Shown here piece after piece: positions 63,041 through 64,000 of a stretch of DNA of 64,000 bases. Both the position numbers and the translations under genes were made by a program. Numbering within the stretch: position 1 is the first letter of the stretch; each line of letters begins with the position of its first letter. The notes beneath the pieces are model-generated. The model was given only the letters and a program-made list of their open reading frames with translations, had not been told where the DNA came from and ran no database searches. This DNA comes from an uncultured Eubacterium sp. (lineage in GTDB: Bacteria > Bacillota > Clostridia > Lachnospirales > Lachnospiraceae), in assembly GCA_910584595.1 (NCBI GenBank), contig CAJUBQ010000007.1, positions 27,491 through 91,490 of the forward strand. Reading direction: 5' to 3'.

Positions 63041-63050
63041 TAATGTATAA
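61614..63050 (+). CDS. IS4-type DDE transposase (start codon unclear)
   Basis: A transposase of up to 478 residues. The DDE core has D in FLCIDDTMISKFGKKF, D in NVIILCDSWYVKKNLV and E in YAFRWPIEVSYYEQKTFW. This last stretch fits the YREK signature Y-x2-R-x3-E-x6-K of the IS4 superfamily. The frame opens with TTG at 61614, but a ribosome-site-like GAAAGAGAG lies later (about 61648-61656), and no ATG, GTG or TTG follows it in frame for more than 100 bases. The true start could be a rare codon. The codon use and GC content differ from the glycan genes. Confidence 0.85.
   Translation: MCIISLPTKLYERERPCTSDLLYNENNLIGRLYRYFYIYFKTFSAPTIETLFLLALSILAMESAASIRSLYRHFLAGITKKSLNAFYYACSYAKADYSRFMNATADMALNLIPEKLQSQPVFLCIDDTMISKFGKKFEDVSKLFDHAAHNGSNYLNGHCFVSVMVCVPVWNKGRIHYLSVPLGYRMWQKKESKLELAASMIRHVMPVFHEKKNVIILCDSWYVKKNLVSIIDEYENLDMIGNARSDSVIYDLPPQRTGKRGRPASHGKRLSIHDDFTLSDEKIGDYYMAARHVLTNIFGRRTVLAYVTSADKKNGGRRLFFSTVFPEQLQIFCAWQEKSPLNQTGNGRMQFIPLMLYAFRWPIEVSYYEQKTFWSLCSYMVRSRKGIEMLVNLINISYCAMKLLPYQDEAFFKYQTESVQEFRFALSEQIRQQVFYAIFVEKAETSIKSNALINVLKQLVQKLRNRDIIYKVVKWCNV
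61617..61683 (+). repeat. 12-bp inverted repeat around the transposase translation start region
   Basis: TGTATAATAAGT (61617-61628) is complementary to ACTTATTATACA (61672-61683). The left arm contains a TATAAT. The same pair is kept in the decayed copy (63044-63055 and 63099-63110), so it is an old feature of this element and not chance. Confidence 0.7.
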
Positions 63051-63951
63051 TAAGTTTACACATAAATCTATACGAAAGAGAGTGGTCTTGTACGTCAGAC
63101 TTATTATACAACGAAAATAACCTGATTGACAGACTGTACCGTTATTTTTATATTTATTTTATAACTTTTTCGCTCTGGCTATCGAACCCTGTTTTTATTG
63201 GTTTTACCATATTGGCTATGGAGTCTCCAGATTACATCCGCTCATTATGCAAGCATGTTTTATCAGGAATTACAGAAAAGTCCCTAAATGCTTTTTACTG
63301 TGCATACTCCTATGCAAAAGCTGATTATTCATTTATGAATGTCTCAGTTGGCATGGCTTTAAAACTCATACCGGAAAACCTCACTTCACAGCCTGTTTTT
63401 CTGTTTATTGATGACACAATTGTCCTAAAGTTCAACAAAAATTTAAGAATATTTCAAAGCTTTTGACTATGCTACGCACAATGGTTTCAATTATCTAAAC
63501 GGACATTGCTTCGTAATCATATACTCTATGTTCCAGCAGGGATAAAAACAGGATCCATTGCCTTTCAACCCGCCTAGATACTGCATTGTCCGAAAAAGAA
63601 ATCAAAGCTGGAACTTGCCACATCCATGACCCGCTAGGTGGTGCCGAAATTCAACAACAAGAAAAAAGTGATCATCCTCTGCGACAGTTGGCATGTAAAT
63701 ACTTGTTTCCATATGTAAGCGGATATCAAAATCTTGACTTATTTGGAATTCAAGGTCTAATTCTGTCATTTATGACCTACAGCCGCAGTGTATCTGAAAA
63801 AGAAGCCGACCTGCATTGAATGTGAAAAGACTTTCCATCCATGAAATTTTTCACTGTTTGATGAAAAATTGGCGGTTACAATATGGCTGATTGCCGTTTC
63901 CTTCTAAATATTTTGGGCAAAGGGAAAAACCTTGCGTATGTTACGTCCTAG
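63044..63951 (+). pseudogene. decayed second copy of the IS4-type transposase
   Basis: This stretch matches the first 900 bases of the element on its left at the DNA level, but with many changes. One open part (63212-63466) reads YIRSLCKHVLSGITEKSLNA, YSYAKADYSFMN and SQPVFLFIDDTIVLKFNKN. After that frames shift repeatedly. The similarity ends near TATGTTACGTCC at 63950; what follows (GAGCGTGTTTGAAAAAT) is unrelated and recalls the end of some other IS. The catalytic Glu region is missing. Confidence 0.8.
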
Positions 63952-64000
63952 AGCGTGTTTGAAAAATCCAACCTTTTGTTCATTTTAACCAAATAAGTAT

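Noticed and set aside
1..64000. CRISPR arrays, tRNA or rRNA genes, phage integrase
   Set aside because: I saw no regularly spaced repeats, no cloverleaf-like sequence with CCA/TTC arms, and no integrase motif.
63951..64000. Start of another IS (GAGCGTGTTTGAAAAAT)
   Set aside because: It looks like an IS end by memory, but only 50 bases are visible and there is no second end, so it is not listed as a feature.

Overview
The window looks like chromosome of a motile, low-GC Clostridia species, most likely Lachnospiraceae. Evidence for this is the Gram-positive order rpmG-secE-nusG-rplK-rplA-rplJ-rplL-rpoB, strong GGAGG-type ribosome binding sites, FlxA-like, FliD-like and flagellin-like genes next to a glycan locus, and AT-rich DNA. 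No genus or species can be assigned from the sequence alone.

Region 1 (1-5016, minus strand) is housekeeping: the start of rpoB, rplL, rplJ, rplA, rplK, nusG, secE and a short rpmG. Three good sigma-A promoters lie before rpmG, before rplJ and before rpoB. There is an L10-type leader hairpin, and a terminator between rplL and rpoB.

Region 2 (5050-14100) is a flagellin and glycosyltransferase island. It has FlxA-like and FliD-like genes, each behind a sigma-D/sigma-28-type promoter, an XRE regulator, two CgeB-type glycosyltransferases, an odd short flagellin behind a sigma-A promoter, a DUF4422 glycosyltransferase, a small methyltransferase-like protein and a GT2-TPR protein.

Region 3 (14100-20430) is unstable accessory DNA: a Uma2 nuclease-like gene, an AAA ATPase with a PD-(D/E)XK-like end, a decayed relative of such ATPases, and a decayed adenylylsulfate kinase gene split by a 1914-bp IS that has perfect 13-bp ends and an 8-bp target duplication.

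Region 4 (20450-61434) is a 41-kb run of about 33 intact minus-strand genes, read from a promoter at 61405-61434 through a leader that contains a terminator hairpin. It encodes nucleotide-sugar enzymes: a TviB/WbpO-type dehydrogenase, a WbpP-type 4-epimerase, a WbpB/WbpE/WbpD set, two 2-epimerases and a VioA-type aminotransferase. It also encodes glycosyltransferases, methyltransferases, two radical SAM proteins, a pyruvyltransferase-like protein, WbqC proteins and a ThDP-enzyme/ATP-grasp cassette. I see no flippase, polymerase, exporter or initiating membrane transferase, so decoration of a cytoplasmic protein such as flagellin fits better than capsule assembly. Two features stand out. A small PglD/epimerase-like Rossmann module is attached to about eleven different proteins. 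Two large proteins end in a citrate-lyase-ligase-like nucleotidyltransferase domain, one joined to an SGNH hydrolase and one to a possible SGNH relic.

Region 5 (61566-64000) holds an IS4-superfamily element that seems to have landed in the 5' end of an older, decayed copy of itself.
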